Below are positions 10,001 to 16,859 of a stretch of 64,000 nucleotides of DNA, piece by piece. Origin of the DNA: Saccharopolyspora sp. SCSIO 74807 (GTDB taxonomy: Bacteria; Actinomycetota; Actinomycetes; Mycobacteriales; Pseudonocardiaceae); contig NZ_CP146100.1 in NCBI RefSeq assembly GCF_037023755.1, forward strand, positions 3,106,001-3,170,000, in the 5' to 3' direction. The notes beneath the pieces were generated by a model. That model was not told the DNA's origin. It made no database searches and was given only the letters and a program-made list of their open reading frames with translations. Both the position numbers and the translations under genes were made by a program. The stretch's first letter is position 1. Every line of letters starts with the position of its first letter.

Positions 10001-10051
10001 TTCCCGCATGGCCGGTGTGATCACCGGCCGACTCGGCTGCTGCGTGTTCAT
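4070..10051 (-). CDS. Giant type VII secretion-associated protein with three ADP-ribosylglycohydrolase domains
   Basis: The 1993-residue product has no signal peptide and no clear membrane segment. Residues about 1-190 resemble the SseB-like type VII secretion system-associated proteins of actinomycetes (WLYVVDPIFSD, YRPSPVALRLPAPTNDVERA). Then come ARH1 (about 223-575), ARH2 (about 781-1130) and ARH3 (about 1645-1990). The family removes ADP-ribose from proteins or small molecules at a two-metal site. ARH1 has GDALG, TDDTQ (278-282) and NHSGDSDST (518-526), the complete metal set. ARH2 has GDALG but SANTQ (829-833) and NHSGDSAAT (from 1068). ARH3 has GDALG but SAIGQQ and THSGDSAAT (from 1925). 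So one domain looks active and two look degenerate. Linkers at about 585-780 and 1135-1575 are Ala/Ser/Thr/Glu/Pro-rich. ATG 10051 has a GGGAG ribosome site. No other secretion genes lie nearby, so the secretion link rests on the N-domain only. Confidence 0.8.
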   Translation of the reverse strand: MNTQQPSRPVITPAMREQASKQPNTWLYVVDPIFSDPSAEVPPWGFIGGYRVDERGELTDDFSPNPNYRPSPVALRLPAPTNDVERALQLTTTGYAQAATLLSALLDAELILFAQPQGSGLFTVDHDSGRRQLQLFTSESFLPANWTSWQRLTGRQLVERNPVGMDLQINPTSAVKARLPAEDLIKTAGVRVAPAAQPEETQPAQVPGGQATGGQQQAPDPISSDFGQRFIGSVLAAAAGDALGAPVEFYPVEQIRNRFGEHGVTDYDRSGSHPGEFTDDTQLAMFTLEGLIRGHIAARGGAGSGPLAAIQLAYQRWLHTQGYAWSRAAGPYAQSHPEPDGLLAGVRELFAVRSPNSDCITALRGFASTGVPGTFERAINDSDDNTGVVRAAPIALWSDEPREVFRLAAAAAALTCSKPSGYLPAGVLAVLVHRLLRGESLTDALAHAHKLLTECTGHQQTERLLLVAEDLAARGEPTPEQVKDLLGDGWSGHEALAIAVCAALSSDGVGPAVMAAVNHSGDSDSTAAICGAIVGAQHGVSAVPGVWLRDLRLRETVQSLAADALVEFGPQPRGDETWSQRYPGERDVIGLEFGSELPRVAGQDAEEPAGQDETAAQDSAPDTAEEQTAEQDAIPVARLSVPGAQPSETGAASAEQRDASPADSGSAESATQQGETADRSSEETDSAQQASSEPPDPATTPEQATTPAAGPSTADGAAEPQPAAASGAASSGTAASDDAASEDAESAAEPIVPTMGSWPAPSKTAPAREQKPAHDAERAEPGGERILGCLLGTAIGDALGYPVADESIEVIRRNYGGAGVADLVGHAISANTQLSLFTAEGLIRAGIRNRLHGDTDPAQPVQHAYQRWLHTQGVDWADAGGPIADIPPNGWLIREKGLFARRSPDDTCLQALRGYAGGTALGTLTNRLNDAKGSGGVVRAAPAGFRTGDPAETFQTGAAIAALTHGHPSGFLPAGALAVVVSQLLAGRSLPESVDRALTELSTWEGHEETSATLRRAIELATEGTPTPEQIQHRLGAGRVGEQALAIAVCAALARPSSFADAVVLAANHSGDSAATAAVCGSIMGAAHSAEAVPQSWRRKVELGDVVEQLARDAVEEFGANPPAVPEWLSRYPAGPAAPIASPVSARVAAAEQSGESASGAESGAGAAPDAGSGPAAGAGPAAGASSAAGSGSAAGASSVADAASVAGSVSAAASAPTAGSASAADSATGTGRSSDAGPSADAATSSDSETDPATGSESAAPSTGSAAAASVSTSAAAQTAADSPAGDAKRDETATGAASGGTAAQLAATQLAAGNGTDDSSGEQDTAQRPGSGPDAASGRRPGSDQGPGSTPGIGQGAVSGPHFGTGQGSMAEERDSDRQDQAGQPDAERHDAAEQHSAAQAAAEISAAERPAESAPAQPAADQQATEARTQARSERTATEPPTAEPIAQESAAAQQPPVTTASALAHEPAATSQAARGSAAAQDFATTRQFAATEQPAANGQPATTADPAESEPVQQQPAAQDPEPARSPAAARVPGAQTSTTQTSATQTSAAETPATETPAAETSQESSSDDGDGLSHEELRLLAAWRKFRDGEDDTPNDLSEGLHKLLQEAFGAERAAQLVASGDEDGELPEETPQPLNRLDRLAGCALGCAAGDALGAPWAYTAQRMILRKQPDGVRELTEHLGAIGNASAIGQQSVFVLNGLLRATVHSRLHGSASEAESVRGALQQWVVAQGATEPVVRPDPLAADARLRTQRFPDEATLTALGTWDGQAGLPTPAAAPNQATGAVAAARAALVGLHADTPAAAAELGISIGVLTHGHPDGYLPAAAAAAMVAALGDGQTLAESVQSALTELKAWEGSENTVEALQQALELAERGPIPARALESLGSARTGPSTLGSAVAAALAHPESFADAVALAATHSGDSAATAALCGSLLGAARGADAVPQRWLDELELGDLLAELLADARRAEEELVEGGPVPEWAQRYTG

Positions 10052-10558
10052 CTCCCGCGCTCGCCCCCGACTTGTCGTTCCACCCTGATTCTGCCGCCGA
10101 GGTCCACGGTTACTCGCCCGAACGGGGGAGACCGTGCGGCGAGGTCGCTCGGCGAACTGCGGAGCACCACCGCCGTGTGGTTGAACCGCACTCTCTCATG
10201 ACCACTTGGGGTGAAGTTTAGTGTTCCGGAAAAACACCCTGCGTCAGCGCTGGGGGTCTTTCAGAAGCGGCGGCAGCCGCTTGCGGCGCGGGCCTCCCGG
10301 ATGTGCGGAATGCCGGAATCCGCCGCGGTGTCCGGCGGCGGCCGGCTGTCGGGGTCGTCGGCCACCGCCGGACTTTCGTGCGCCGCGACTCGTCCGGTCG
10401 CACGGGCGGAAATCCTGCCCCGATGTCCGGCGGTGCGGGGATGTTCGCCGGAATTTCGCAAGAACGGCGCAACCCGTGGTGGCAAGCGGTGGTCCGGCGA
10501 TTGCGCCGGATTCCGCACGACCGGGAAAATCTGGTAATTCTGCTGGAGTTGCGCAGCT
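10052..10558. other. Intergenic region upstream of the giant gene
   Basis: No gene-like frame was found here: the open frames are short, lack ribosome sites and look like GC-rich shadows. It should hold the promoter of the giant minus-strand gene near 10052-10210 and the end of the sulfate operon near 10558. A somewhat lower-GC stretch (tgaagtttagtgttccgg, about 10212-10229) is the only composition break noticed. No convincing terminator hairpin with a T tract was seen. Confidence 0.6.
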
Positions 10559-11416
10559 TCAGGCCGTGGCCGCGCCGCTCGGCCGGAGCGCTTCGGCGTA
10601 GCGGGCGAGGACCAGCTCGGCGACTTCCGGCGCGTCCGCCATCGGCTCCGCGATCAGCGGATCCCGCGCGTGCTCGCGCGCGCTGGTGACCACGCGATCG
10701 GTCAGCAAACCCGGCGCCAGGAACCAGAACGCGACCGCGATGCGCCGGGCGCCGCGGGCGTGCAGGTCCGCGACGGCCGTCGGGACGTCCGGGTCGGCCG
10801 CGGTCGCGAACGCGGCGCGCGCACCCGCCCACGAAGTCCGCTCCGCGCGGCGCTCGGCGACCTGCGCGACCAGCCGGTTCGCCGGGGCGTGCGCCGAGCC
10901 GACCCCGGCCAGGACCACGCCGAGCCCGGAATCCTCCGCATCCGCACCGGTTTCGGCCAACCGCCGCCAAGCGGCCGCATCCAGCCGGTGGTCCGGCCCG
11001 AGCACGTCGGCGGTGTGCACCCGCAGCTTCGGGAACCGCTGCGCCGCTTCGGTCACCGTCGCCGGGACGTCGACCCTGGCGTGGAAGGCGCTGCCCAGCA
11101 GCAGCGGCACCAGCACGGCCTGCTGGTGACCGTCGGCGTGCACCGAAGCGAGCACGTCGCCGACGCGCGGCGCCGACAGGTCCAGGAAAGCGGTGCGCAC
11201 GTCCAAGTCCGGCCGCTGGGCGCGCACCACGTCCAGCAGGGCGTGCACGGTGCGCGCCGAGCGCGGGTCCCGGCTGCCGTGCGCCACGGCGACCAGCGCG
11301 GGGGCTTCGCCTGCGCTGGACAGGTTCGGTTCGGTGCCGAACGCGCCGGGCTCGAAGGCCCCGGGCCCGAACGCGCCGGGCCCGAACGTGCCGGAACCGA
11401 ACGCGCCGGGGCTCAT
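10559..11416 (-). CDS. Sirohydrochlorin chelatase-like protein (CbiX/SirB family)
   Basis: CbiX/SirB-type enzymes insert iron or cobalt into sirohydrochlorin, giving siroheme, the cofactor of sulfite reductase. The 285-residue product has the N-lobe signature VAVAHGSRDPRS with the metal-contacting His, and a second lobe with VVLAGVGSAHAPANR and IAVAFWFLAPGLLTDRV. It is the last gene of the sulfate reduction operon, 16 bp after cysN, which supports a siroheme role; mycobacteria keep a chelatase-like gene next to cysH in a similar place. Odd: the first 30 residues are a repeat of Gly-Ala-Phe-Gly/Pro units (GPGAFGPGAFEPGAFG), probably a disordered tail. An internal start could remove it, but no better start with a ribosome site was noted. 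Confidence 0.8.
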   Translation of the reverse strand: MSPGAFGSGTFGPGAFGPGAFEPGAFGTEPNLSSAGEAPALVAVAHGSRDPRSARTVHALLDVVRAQRPDLDVRTAFLDLSAPRVGDVLASVHADGHQQAVLVPLLLGSAFHARVDVPATVTEAAQRFPKLRVHTADVLGPDHRLDAAAWRRLAETGADAEDSGLGVVLAGVGSAHAPANRLVAQVAERRAERTSWAGARAAFATAADPDVPTAVADLHARGARRIAVAFWFLAPGLLTDRVVTSAREHARDPLIAEPMADAPEVAELVLARYAEALRPSGAATA

Positions 11417-11432
11417 GTCGCCACCACCCGCG

Positions 11433-12779
11433 TCACGCCGCGACGGCCGCGGCCAGCGGAGCGAGCGGCAGGCCGATCAGCCCGGCGGCCAGCGTCGTCC
11501 CGTCCGACGGGTCGATCACCAGGAACGAGCCGGTGCGGCGGGAATCGGCGTAGTCGTCCACCGGCAGCGCCTCCGCCGTGCGGAACTGCACCCGGCCGAT
11601 CTCGTTGAGCTGCAACGCATCCGGAGTGTCCACACTGGCCAGCCGCTGCTCGTCGAAGCGGGCCGACAGCTCGGTGACCATCGCCTGCACGGTCCGGGTG
11701 CCGTGCTTGACCAGCACCCGCGCGCCCGGCTGCAGCGCCTTCTCCGCCAGCCAGCACACCGTGGCGTCCAGCTCGTCGGTGACCCGCGGTGCGGGCTCGG
11801 CCGAAGCGATCAGGTCTCCGCGGGCCAGGTCCACGTCGTCTTCCAGCAGCAGCGTCACCCCGCGGCCGGCGGCCGCGCGCGGCGCGGGCCCGTCCGGTGT
11901 GTCCACCTTGGACACCCGGGTGCGGATGCCCGCGGGCAGCACCACGACCTCGTCGCCCTCGGCGATCACTCCGGCGGCGATCTGGCCCGCGTAGCCGCGG
12001 TAGTCCGGGTACTCGGTGGTGCGCGGCCGGATCACCGTCTGCACCGGCATCCGGAACGGCGCGTCGAACGGGTCCGGCGCGACCGGCACGCTCTCCAGGT
12101 GCTCCAGCAGCGACGGCCCGGAGTACCAGGGCGTGCGCTCGGAGCGCTCCACGACGTTGTCCCCGTGCAGCGCCGAAACCGGGATCGTCACCACGGCGTC
12201 GTCGGTGTAGCCGAGCGCGCGGGCGTGCTCGGCGAACTCAGCGGCGATGCGCTCGTGCACCGCGCCGTCGAAGTCCACCATGTCGATCTTGTTGATCGCC
12301 AGCACCAGCCGCGGCACGCCCAGCAGCGCCAGCACCGCGGCGTGCCTGCGGGTCTGCTCGATCACGCCCTTGCGCGCGTCCACCAGCAGGATCGCCAGCT
12401 GCGCCGTGGACGCGCCGGTGACGGTGTTGCGGGTGTACTGCACGTGCCCCGGCGTGTCGGCCAGCACGAAGGAGCGCTTCGGAGTGGCGAAGTAGCGGTA
12501 GGCCACGTCGATCGTGATGCCCTGCTCGCGCTCCGCGCGCAGCCCGTCCACCAGCAGCGACAGGTCCGGGGTCTGCAGACCGCGGTCCGCGCTGGCGCGG
12601 TGCACCGCGTCCAGCTGGTCGGCCAGCACCGACTTCGTGTCGTGCAGCAGCCTGCCCACCAGCGTCGACTTGCCGTCGTCCACCGAACCGGCGGTGGCCA
12701 GCCGCAGCAGATCGGTGTGCACCGGCAGCTCCACCTGCGTACCGGAGTCCGGCGCGGTGCGCGTGGTCGTCTCGGTCAT
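11433..12779 (-). CDS. cysN: Sulfate adenylyltransferase subunit 1 (GTPase)
   Basis: CysN is the GTPase subunit of ATP sulfurylase; with CysD it converts sulfate and ATP to adenosine 5'-phosphosulfate (APS). The 448-residue product has the translation-GTPase motifs GSVDDGKST (G1), DTPGH (G3) and NKID (G4), followed by the two beta-barrel domains. The length shows there is no C-terminal APS kinase (CysC) fusion. An open frame extends upstream to 12884, but ATG 12779 follows an AGGAAGAG site and matches family N-termini. It lies 146 bp downstream of cysD in the sulfate operon and 16 bp before the chelatase gene. Confidence 0.95.
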   Translation of the reverse strand: MTETTTRTAPDSGTQVELPVHTDLLRLATAGSVDDGKSTLVGRLLHDTKSVLADQLDAVHRASADRGLQTPDLSLLVDGLRAEREQGITIDVAYRYFATPKRSFVLADTPGHVQYTRNTVTGASTAQLAILLVDARKGVIEQTRRHAAVLALLGVPRLVLAINKIDMVDFDGAVHERIAAEFAEHARALGYTDDAVVTIPVSALHGDNVVERSERTPWYSGPSLLEHLESVPVAPDPFDAPFRMPVQTVIRPRTTEYPDYRGYAGQIAAGVIAEGDEVVVLPAGIRTRVSKVDTPDGPAPRAAAGRGVTLLLEDDVDLARGDLIASAEPAPRVTDELDATVCWLAEKALQPGARVLVKHGTRTVQAMVTELSARFDEQRLASVDTPDALQLNEIGRVQFRTAEALPVDDYADSRRTGSFLVIDPSDGTTLAAGLIGLPLAPLAAAVAA

Positions 12780-12925
12780 CAGAAGTCTCTTCCTGGGATC
12801 GTTCCTGCGTAGCTGGTGGAGTTGGGGACCGGGCCGCCGGTGCGCTGCCGGCTCGACCCGCGGTTCTGCCGAAGCGGTGCGCACTCGATGGAGCGGTCAG
12901 GCGGCGCGTGGTGCGGACGCCGAGA

Positions 12926-13879
12926 TCAGAAGTAGCCCTCGCGCTTGCGGTCCTCCATCGCGGCCTCGGACATCCGGTCGTCCGCGCGCGTCGCGCCGCG
13001 CTCGGTGAGCCTGCTGGCGGCCACCTCCGCGATCACGTCGTCCACGGTGTAGGCCTCGGACTCCACCGCGCCGGTGCAGGAGCCGTCGCCGACGGTGCGG
13101 TAGCGCACCGTCTTCTCCGCGACCTCCTCACCGTCCTGCGGACCGCCCCACGGACCGGAGGTCAGCCACATGCCGTCCCGCAGGAACACCTCGCGCCGGT
13201 GCGCGTAGTACATCTGCGGCAGCTCGATCTTCTCCCGCTGGATGTAGCGCCACACGTCCAGCTCGGTCCAGTTCGACAGCGGGAAGACCCGCACGTGCTC
13301 ACCGGCGCGGTGCCTGCCGTTGTAGAGGTTCCACAGCTCCGGGCGCTGCCTGCGCGGGTCCCACTGCCCGAACGCGTTGCGCAGGCTGAAGATCCGCTCC
13401 TTCGCCCGGGCCCGCTCCTCGTCCCGGCGACCGCCGCCGAAGACCGCGTCGAACTTGTTCTCCGTGATCGAGTCCAGCAGCGGGGTGGTCTGCAACGGGT
13501 TGCGGGTGCCGTCCGGGCGTTCGGACAGCCGTCCGTCGTCGATGTAGTCCTGCACCGAGGCCACCACGAGCCGCAGGTCGTGCCGGGAAACCAGCTGGTC
13601 CCGGAACGCGATCACCTCGTCGAAGTTGTGCCCGGTGTCCACGTGCAGCAGCGGGAACGGCACCGGCGCGGGGCGGAACGCCTTCAGCGCCAGGTGCACC
13701 AGCACCGTCGAGTCCTTGCCGCCGGAGAACAGGATCACCGGCTTGTCGAACTCCCCGGCCACCTCGCGGAAGATGTGGATGGCCTCGGACTCCAGGGCGT
13801 CCAGGTTGTCGACCTGCGGCGGCGCTTCCGCCGCCCCCGCCGGGTCCTCCGGCAGTTCGATCTGTTGCTCGGCGGTCAT
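12926..13879 (-). CDS. cysD: Sulfate adenylyltransferase subunit 2
   Basis: CysD carries the adenylyl-transferring site of ATP sulfurylase. The 317-residue product has the PP-loop ATP-binding motif FSGGKDSTVLVHLA, the conserved LLHVDTGHNF, and GGGRRDEERARAKERIFSLR. The C-terminus ends in DRKREGYF, as in other CysD proteins. ATG 13879 has an AAAGGA site about 7 bases upstream; the open frame extends further but overlaps cysH. It lies between cysH (44 bp upstream) and cysN (146 bp downstream), the usual order for forming APS for the reductase. Confidence 0.95.
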   Translation of the reverse strand: MTAEQQIELPEDPAGAAEAPPQVDNLDALESEAIHIFREVAGEFDKPVILFSGGKDSTVLVHLALKAFRPAPVPFPLLHVDTGHNFDEVIAFRDQLVSRHDLRLVVASVQDYIDDGRLSERPDGTRNPLQTTPLLDSITENKFDAVFGGGRRDEERARAKERIFSLRNAFGQWDPRRQRPELWNLYNGRHRAGEHVRVFPLSNWTELDVWRYIQREKIELPQMYYAHRREVFLRDGMWLTSGPWGGPQDGEEVAEKTVRYRTVGDGSCTGAVESEAYTVDDVIAEVAASRLTERGATRADDRMSEAAMEDRKREGYF

Positions 13880-13923
13880 ACCCGTCCTTTGCGCGTCAGG
13901 TGGTCGGTGGGCGGCCCGCCGCT

Positions 13924-14646
13924 TCAGGCGTGCAGCCCGCATTCGGTCTTCGAGCTCCCCGCCCAGCGGCCGCTGCGCGGGTCGGCGCCCGGCGCGGGCT
14001 TGGCCGTGCACGGCGCGCACCCGATCGACGGGTAACCGGCGGGCACCAGCGGGTTCACCAGCACGCCGTGCTCGGCGATGTAGGCGTCCACATCGGCATC
14101 GCTCCACGCCGCGATCGGATTGATCTTCACGATGTTGTTGCGATCATCCCAGGTCACGATCGGCGTGTTCGCGCGCGTCGGCGCCTCCACCCGGCGCACG
14201 CCGGTCACCCACGCCTCGTAGCGGGCGAGCGTGTTGCGCAGCGGCACCACCTTGCGCAGGAAGCAGCACCGGCCGGGATCGCGGTCGTGCAGCTTCGGCC
14301 CCTCGGTGGCGTCCTGCTCGGCCACCGACTGCTCGGCCTGGGCGTTGACGATGTTCACGTCGTAGATCTGCTGCACCGCGTCGCGGGTGCCGAGGGTCTC
14401 GGCGAAGTGGTAGCCGGTTTCCAGGAACAGCACGTCCACCCCAGGCTTGGCCTTCGCGGCCAGGTCCACCAGCAGGGCGTCCTGCATGTTCGACGCGACG
14501 ATCAGGCCGTCGCCGAACGTCTCCGCCGCCCAGCGCAGCGCCTGCTCGGCACTGGCCTCGGCGAGGCGCGGCGCGGCTTCGTCGACCAGTGCGCGCAGCT
14601 CGGCATCGCTGCGGCGAACTCCGATGTCCGTGGTTTCGACAGTCAT
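13924..14646 (-). CDS. cysH: Adenosine 5'-phosphosulfate reductase (4Fe-4S type)
   Basis: Reduces activated sulfate to sulfite with thioredoxin as electron donor. The 240-residue product shows FLETGYHF and the paired cysteines C127-C128 (GRCCFLRK), then C210 and C213 (GCAPC), the CC...CxxC pattern of bacterial assimilatory APS reductases with a 4Fe-4S cluster. The catalytic cysteine is in KTECGLH (C236). The four cluster cysteines indicate APS rather than PAPS as substrate, consistent with the absence of an APS kinase gene in the window. ATG 14646 follows GGAGACGGAG. It starts 14 bp after the zinc-ribbon gene. Confidence 0.95.
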   Translation of the reverse strand: MTVETTDIGVRRSDAELRALVDEAAPRLAEASAEQALRWAAETFGDGLIVASNMQDALLVDLAAKAKPGVDVLFLETGYHFAETLGTRDAVQQIYDVNIVNAQAEQSVAEQDATEGPKLHDRDPGRCCFLRKVVPLRNTLARYEAWVTGVRRVEAPTRANTPIVTWDDRNNIVKINPIAAWSDADVDAYIAEHGVLVNPLVPAGYPSIGCAPCTAKPAPGADPRSGRWAGSSKTECGLHA

Positions 14647-14660
14647 GAGTCTCCGTCTCC

Positions 14661-14822
14661 TCAGCCGCTCGCCAACCCGACGAGCCGTACGGTGAACACC
14701 CGCAGGCACGCCTGGCATTTCCAGGCGCCCGCCGGTTCGGCTTCCGGGATCAGTTCCTCGTCCCCGCAGTACGGGCAGTAGAACGGGACCGCCCGGCCTT
14801 CCGGGGCGGCTTGCGCGCTCAC
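14661..14822 (-). CDS. Small zinc-ribbon protein of the sulfate operon
   Basis: This 53-residue protein has two CxxC knuckles, C16-PY-C19 and C36-QA-C39, about 16 residues apart, which predicts one bound zinc or iron. The GTG start (14820-14822) overlaps the TGA of sir (GTGA), so translation is coupled. Small proteins of this kind sit between sulfite reductase and cysH in many actinomycetes, as I recall. The function is unknown; a role in delivering electrons, metal or a protein partner to the reductases is only a guess. A longer open frame to 14855 would overlap sir further and lacks a ribosome site. Confidence 0.75.
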   Translation of the reverse strand: MSAQAAPEGRAVPFYCPYCGDEELIPEAEPAGAWKCQACLRVFTVRLVGLASG

Positions 14823-16531
14823 TTCAGGTCGTCCTCTTCGGCGCGCCCGACCCACTGGGCGAACCGCTCGCCGTCGGTGCGCTGGGCGAGGTAGTTGCGC
14901 ACCAGGCGCTCCACGTAGTCACCCAGCTTGTCCGAGGTGACCTTGTGCCCGCGGATCTTGCGGCCGAACCCGGCGTCCAGCCCGAGCCCGCCGCCGAGGT
15001 GCACCTGGAAGCCCTCGACCTGGTTGCCCTCCTCGTCGCGCACCATCTGGCCCTTCAGGCCGATGTCCGAGGTCTGGGTGCGGGCGCAGGCGTTCGGGCA
15101 GCCGTTCAGGTTGATCGTCACCGGGTCGCGCACGTCGCCCTGGATGTCCTCGAGCCGCTGCTCCAGCTCGTTGATGAGGTCGATGGCGCGCTGCTTGGTC
15201 TCGACGATCGCCAGCTTGCAGAACTCGATGCCGGTGCAGGCCATCACGTTGCGCCGCCACGGCGTCGGCGTGGTGTGCAGGCCCAGCTGCGCCATGTCCG
15301 CGACCAGGCCCTCCACCTGCTGCTGCGGCACGTCCAGCACCAGCAGGTTCTGCTCCACGGTGGTGCGCACCCGGCTGGAACCGACCCGCTCGGCGGCCTT
15401 GGCTGCCTCCATCAGCGTGGCGCCGCTGACCCGCCCGGCCTGCGACTTCACCCCGACGTAGAAGTTGCCGTCCTGCTGCGGGTTCACGCCGAGGTGGTCG
15501 CGGTGCCCGCCCGGGGTCTCCGGCGCCGGGCCGTCGATGAGCTTGCGGCCGAGGTACTCGTCCTCGATGACCTGCCGCGTCTTCTCCGCGCCCCAGTCGT
15601 CGACCAGGAACTTCATCCGCGCCCGGTTGCGCAACCTGCGGTAGCCGTAGTCGCGGAACACGCTGGTCACCGCGTGCCAGACCTCGGCGGCCTCCTCGAT
15701 CGGCACCCAGGCGCCCAGCCGCACCGCCAGCTTCGGGTTGGTCGACAGGCCGCCGCCGACCCACAGGTCGAAGCCGGGGCCGTGCTCCGGGTGCTCGACG
15801 CCGACCAGCGAGATGTCGTTGATCTCCGGCACGGTGTCCCAGCGCGGTGAGCCGCTGATCGCGGTCTTGAACTTGCGCGGCAGGTTCGACAGCGACTGGT
15901 CGCCGATGTAGCGGTCGGTGATCTCCTTGATCGCGGGCGTCGCGTCGATGATCTCGTCCGCGGCGACCCCGGCGACCGGCGAGCCCAGCAGCACGCGCGG
16001 GCAGTCGCCGCACGCCTCGGTGGTGTAGAGCCCGACGGCTTCCAGCTTCTGCCAGATCGTGGGCATGTCCTCGATGCGGATCCAGTGCAGCTGGATGTTC
16101 TGCCGATCGGTGATGTCGGCGGTGTCGCGGGCGTAGGTCTGCGAGATCTCGCCGACGACCCGCAGCTGCTCGGTGGTCATCGCGCCGCCGTCGACGCGCA
16201 CCCGCAGCATGAAGTAGGAGGCGTCGAGCTCTTCCGGCTGGATCGTGCCGGTGCGGGCACCGGGGATGCCTTCGGCCCGCTGGGTGTAGAGACCCATCCA
16301 GCGGAACCGCCCGCGCAGGTCGGCGGGGTCGATGGAATCGAAGCCGCGGTGGGCGTAGATGTTCTCGATGCGCTGGCGCACGTTGAGCGGGTTGTCGTCC
16401 TTCTTGGACCGCTCATTGCCGTTCAGCGGCTCGCGGTAGCCGAGAGCCCACTGCCCCTCACCACGTGTTTTGCCCTTGCGGGCCGGGGTGCGGCGTTCGG
16501 TGCGGCTCGGAGCTTCCGTCGAAGGGGCCAT
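14819..16531 (-). CDS. sir: Ferredoxin-dependent sulfite (or nitrite) reductase, siroheme type
   Basis: Reduces sulfite to sulfide with six electrons from ferredoxin. The 570-residue product has the two repeated sulfite/nitrite reductase halves. The siroheme/4Fe-4S ligands are visible as C432-X5-C438 (CTGIEFC) and C478-X3-C482 (GCPNAC). Mycobacterial NirA, its likely ortholog, is a sulfite reductase despite its name. Placement as first gene of a cys operon supports sulfite rather than nitrite. ATG 16531 has a GGAGG site; the frame runs upstream to 16741, but that part overlaps the leader region. Transcription is probably controlled by the upstream leader peptide and hairpin. Confidence 0.92.
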   Translation of the reverse strand: MAPSTEAPSRTERRTPARKGKTRGEGQWALGYREPLNGNERSKKDDNPLNVRQRIENIYAHRGFDSIDPADLRGRFRWMGLYTQRAEGIPGARTGTIQPEELDASYFMLRVRVDGGAMTTEQLRVVGEISQTYARDTADITDRQNIQLHWIRIEDMPTIWQKLEAVGLYTTEACGDCPRVLLGSPVAGVAADEIIDATPAIKEITDRYIGDQSLSNLPRKFKTAISGSPRWDTVPEINDISLVGVEHPEHGPGFDLWVGGGLSTNPKLAVRLGAWVPIEEAAEVWHAVTSVFRDYGYRRLRNRARMKFLVDDWGAEKTRQVIEDEYLGRKLIDGPAPETPGGHRDHLGVNPQQDGNFYVGVKSQAGRVSGATLMEAAKAAERVGSSRVRTTVEQNLLVLDVPQQQVEGLVADMAQLGLHTTPTPWRRNVMACTGIEFCKLAIVETKQRAIDLINELEQRLEDIQGDVRDPVTINLNGCPNACARTQTSDIGLKGQMVRDEEGNQVEGFQVHLGGGLGLDAGFGRKIRGHKVTSDKLGDYVERLVRNYLAQRTDGERFAQWVGRAEEDDLK

Positions 16532-16599
16532 GGCCGGACCTCCGTGGTGGTGGACTTCAGGCGCGGTTCGACGCCGTGCGGGTCCAACGGAGGTGTCCG

Positions 16600-16626
16600 C
16601 AGTCGGCGTCTCCCCGGCGCCGACTG
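16600..16626 (-). promoter_or_regulatory. Perfect hairpin between leader peptide and sir
   Basis: A perfect 9-bp inverted repeat (CAGTCGGCG / CGCCGACTG) encloses a 9-base loop, 27 bases after the leader peptide stop and about 70 bases before the sir start. No T tract follows in the minus-strand direction, so it is not a textbook intrinsic terminator. It could be an attenuator, a Rho-pause site or a stability element. Confidence 0.55.
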
Positions 16627-16652
16627 GACAGTTCGAAAACGCGGCGGCGGGT

Positions 16653-16745
16653 TCAGCCCTGGCGACGGCAAAGCGCGCTGGACACCCGCCGCAGGTCCAC
16701 GTAGCGGCGGGCGACCAGCAGAAGCCTAGTTGCGGGCGCACCCAT
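16653..16745 (-). CDS. Leader peptide of the sulfate reduction operon (putative cysteine attenuator)
   Basis: This 30-codon ORF upstream of sir was not an obvious gene by length, but its product contains LLLVARRYVDLRRVSSALC, closely matching the short actinobacterial leader peptides (pattern HVDLxRxxSAxC, from memory) found before sulfur-assimilation genes. A single Cys codon (TGC) lies near the end, followed by RRQG and TGA. In such systems ribosome stalling at Cys codons when cysteine is scarce changes RNA folding and lets the operon be expressed. No clear ribosome site precedes ATG 16745, so the transcript may be leaderless. The perfect hairpin at 16600-16626 lies just downstream. The annotation rests on motif resemblance and position. 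Confidence 0.65.
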   Translation of the reverse strand: MGAPATRLLLVARRYVDLRRVSSALCRRQG

Positions 16746-16859
16746 ACAGGTCAGCGTGCCACGGGTCCATCCTGTGGTCCATGATCAGCCGAATAGTGAG
16801 ACGAGGGTCAAACTCGGGCGCACCCCGGCGCCGGGCTCCGGCTTTGGGACACTGGAAGG

